A DNA stretch of 64,000 nucleotides from Allobosea sp. GTDB lineage: Bacteria; Pseudomonadota; Alphaproteobacteria; Rhizobiales; Beijerinckiaceae. The first letter of the stretch is position 1, and every line of letters starts with the position of its first letter. The stretch spans positions 248,001 through 312,000 of the forward strand of contig NZ_JAFKFX010000030.1 in assembly GCF_017308075.1 (NCBI RefSeq), written 5' to 3'. The notes below the pieces were generated by a model, which was not told the DNA's origin, did not search any database, and saw only the letters and a list, made by a program, of their open reading frames with translations. This document shows positions 62,874-64,000 of the stretch, one piece after another. A program made the translations under genes and the position numbers.

Positions 62874-63824
62874 TCAGTGCAGATCGGGCGCAAGAGCCGC
62901 CGGCATCGGCACGCTGGCCGCCATCTGGACGGCGCGCGGCGCGTAGACCGGCTCGGCCTCGACGATCGCGTAATTGGCGCGATCGGCAAAGAGTGCCTCG
63001 AGGATACGGATGTTCATCCGGTGACCGCCGCAATAGGAGCGGAACTCGCCGAGCATCGGGTAGCCGGCCAAAGAGAGATCGCCCACCGCGTCGAGCACCT
63101 TGTGGCGCACGAACTCGTCGGCATAGCGCAGGCCTTCAGGATTGATCACCTTGTCGTCGCCGATGGCGACGGTGTTGTCGAGCGAGGCGCCGAGCGCGAA
63201 GCCGGCCTTCCAGAGCTGCTCGACATCACGCATGAAGCCGAAGGTGCGGGCGCGGGAGATCTCGCTGGCATAGGCCTGCGGATCGAGATCGAAGATCTTG
63301 CGCTGACGGCCGATGGCGGTGGTGTCGAAATCGATCTCGACATCGAGCCGGAAACCCGATTCGGCGGGCGACAGCTCGGCGAAGGCGCGGCCGTTCTCGA
63401 CGCGGACCGTACGCAGCACCTTGAGATAGCGGCGGGCAGCGCCGAGCGCGACGATTCCGGCCGCCTCGATCGCCTTGACGAACTCGGAAGCGCTGCCGTC
63501 CATGATCGGCATTTCCGGACCGTCGATCTCGACCAGGACATTGTCCAGCCCCAGACCGGCGCAGGCCGACATCAGATGCTCGATGGTGGCGACAGAACCG
63601 GAAGCCTGCTCGCCGACCACGGTGCAGAGTTCGGTGGCGCTGACCTTGTTGTGGCGGGCGTGGATCAACTGCTCATGGCCGCCTTCGAGCCCCTTGCGGA
63701 GGAAGACGACACCGGTATTGGCGGCAGAGGGGCGCAGGCACAGGCAGGCGGGAGCTCCCGAATGAACGCCGATGCCCTCAAGGGTCACGGGCGAGCGAAG
63801 GGTCGTCTGCCGGTCAGCCATCAT
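62874..63824 (-). CDS. lpxC: UDP-3-O-acyl-N-acetylglucosamine deacetylase
   Basis: 316 residues. Zinc ligands in ATIEHLMSACAGLGLDN (first His) and VRHKVLDAVGDLSLAG (His and Asp), with EIDGPEMPIMDGSASEFVKAI. It carries out the committed step of lipid A synthesis at the membrane. ftsZ is often upstream in Rhizobiales but is outside this window. Start MMADRQTT or one codon later. Confidence 0.97.
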   Translation of the reverse strand: MMADRQTTLRSPVTLEGIGVHSGAPACLCLRPSAANTGVVFLRKGLEGGHEQLIHARHNKVSATELCTVVGEQASGSVATIEHLMSACAGLGLDNVLVEIDGPEMPIMDGSASEFVKAIEAAGIVALGAARRYLKVLRTVRVENGRAFAELSPAESGFRLDVEIDFDTTAIGRQRKIFDLDPQAYASEISRARTFGFMRDVEQLWKAGFALGASLDNTVAIGDDKVINPEGLRYADEFVRHKVLDAVGDLSLAGYPMLGEFRSYCGGHRMNIRILEALFADRANYAIVEAEPVYAPRAVQMAASVPMPAALAPDLH

Positions 63825-64000
63825 ACTCTTATCCGATCCTTAGCGCGACGATCAGGCCCGGCGCCTGGCGGCGCCATCAATCTGGTGATCGATCGCGGTT
63901 CCCTTGAAACGAGGGATCCAGAGCATGGCCCCGAATCCGTCTTCCCCGGTGTTGCCCTGCAAGATAAGCGCAGGAGGCGGGGCTTCAAAATCACGCTTTC
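63825..64000. other. Non-coding window end upstream of lpxC
   Basis: 176 bp at the right edge with no gene. It holds the expected lpxC promoter space; I see no clear promoter, terminator or repeat in it. Confidence 0.5.

Overview
The window is GC-rich, densely coded chromosomal DNA of an alphaproteobacterium, most likely order Hyphomicrobiales (Rhizobiales). A Bosea-like genus is my guess from overall gene content, not proven. Supporting signs are a lpxC-bamD-recN run, RcdA (DUF1465) and TrcR (DUF1013) cell-cycle proteins, a perfect CtrA box with CcrM (GANTC) sites, a SigF/NrsF pair, a split proton-translocating transhydrogenase, and many short palindromic dispersed repeats. I see no rRNA, tRNA, prophage, IS element or CRISPR array.

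Layout. 0-5.3 kb: end of a HicB-type antitoxin, a diguanylate cyclase, an ABC exporter, rpmE, rcdA, a candidate small RNA under a CtrA box, and a DUF1192 gene. 5.3-10.4 kb: a quinone reductase, then sigF-nrsF divergent from bufA-bufB-bufC-doxX, a metal-responsive bufferin (RiPP-type metallophore) locus. 10.5-18 kb: trcR, an EfeO-like periplasmic protein divergent from a metallo-beta-lactamase-fold enzyme, propionyl-CoA synthetase, a TauE permease and an acyl-CoA synthetase. 18-22 kb: two divergent DUF465 genes, purE-purK, rpsU and a TPR lipoprotein. 22-29 kb: a hydrolase/GNAT pair, pntAA-pntAB-pntB, cytochrome oxidase subunit IV and an ABC1 kinase. 29-33.6 kb: a PLP-homeostasis protein and an FMN-binding PaiB protein divergent from a MocR regulator, then a BKACE enzyme translationally coupled to a Doc/AbrB toxin-antitoxin pair. 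33.7-38.7 kb: a polar amino-acid ABC transporter coupled to a divergent ArgH paralogue, with a LysR regulator facing away. 38.7-47.2 kb: rfbD-rfbA, a D-lactate dehydrogenase, an MFS permease, prmA, two very small proteins and aminopeptidase P. 47.2-52.8 kb: AraC-azlC-azlD, an MFS/AraC divergent pair and peptidase T. 52.9-64 kb: ligA, a DUF2189 membrane protein, a PepSY protein, a 24-residue membrane peptide, a DEAD-box helicase, a second metallo-hydrolase, recN, bamD and lpxC.

How genes work together. Many neighbours overlap by ATGA or similar (sigF/nrsF, bufB/C/doxX, purE/purK, hydrolase/GNAT, PLPBP/PaiB, AbrB/Doc/BKACE, argH/permease/ATPase, azlC/azlD), so these are probably co-translated operons. 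The sigF and bufA promoters share one TGTAAC-N17-CGTA element, which links regulator and target directly.

The least explained features are a roughly 97-nt three-hairpin RNA candidate (4534-4631, minus strand) with a CtrA box at its promoter next to rcdA; the BKACE gene embedded in a toxin-antitoxin operon; the ArgH-like lyase/transporter operon; and a 101-bp palindrome-bearing repeat family with two intact copies. Functional names rest on motif and family recognition from the sequence alone; no database search was possible.
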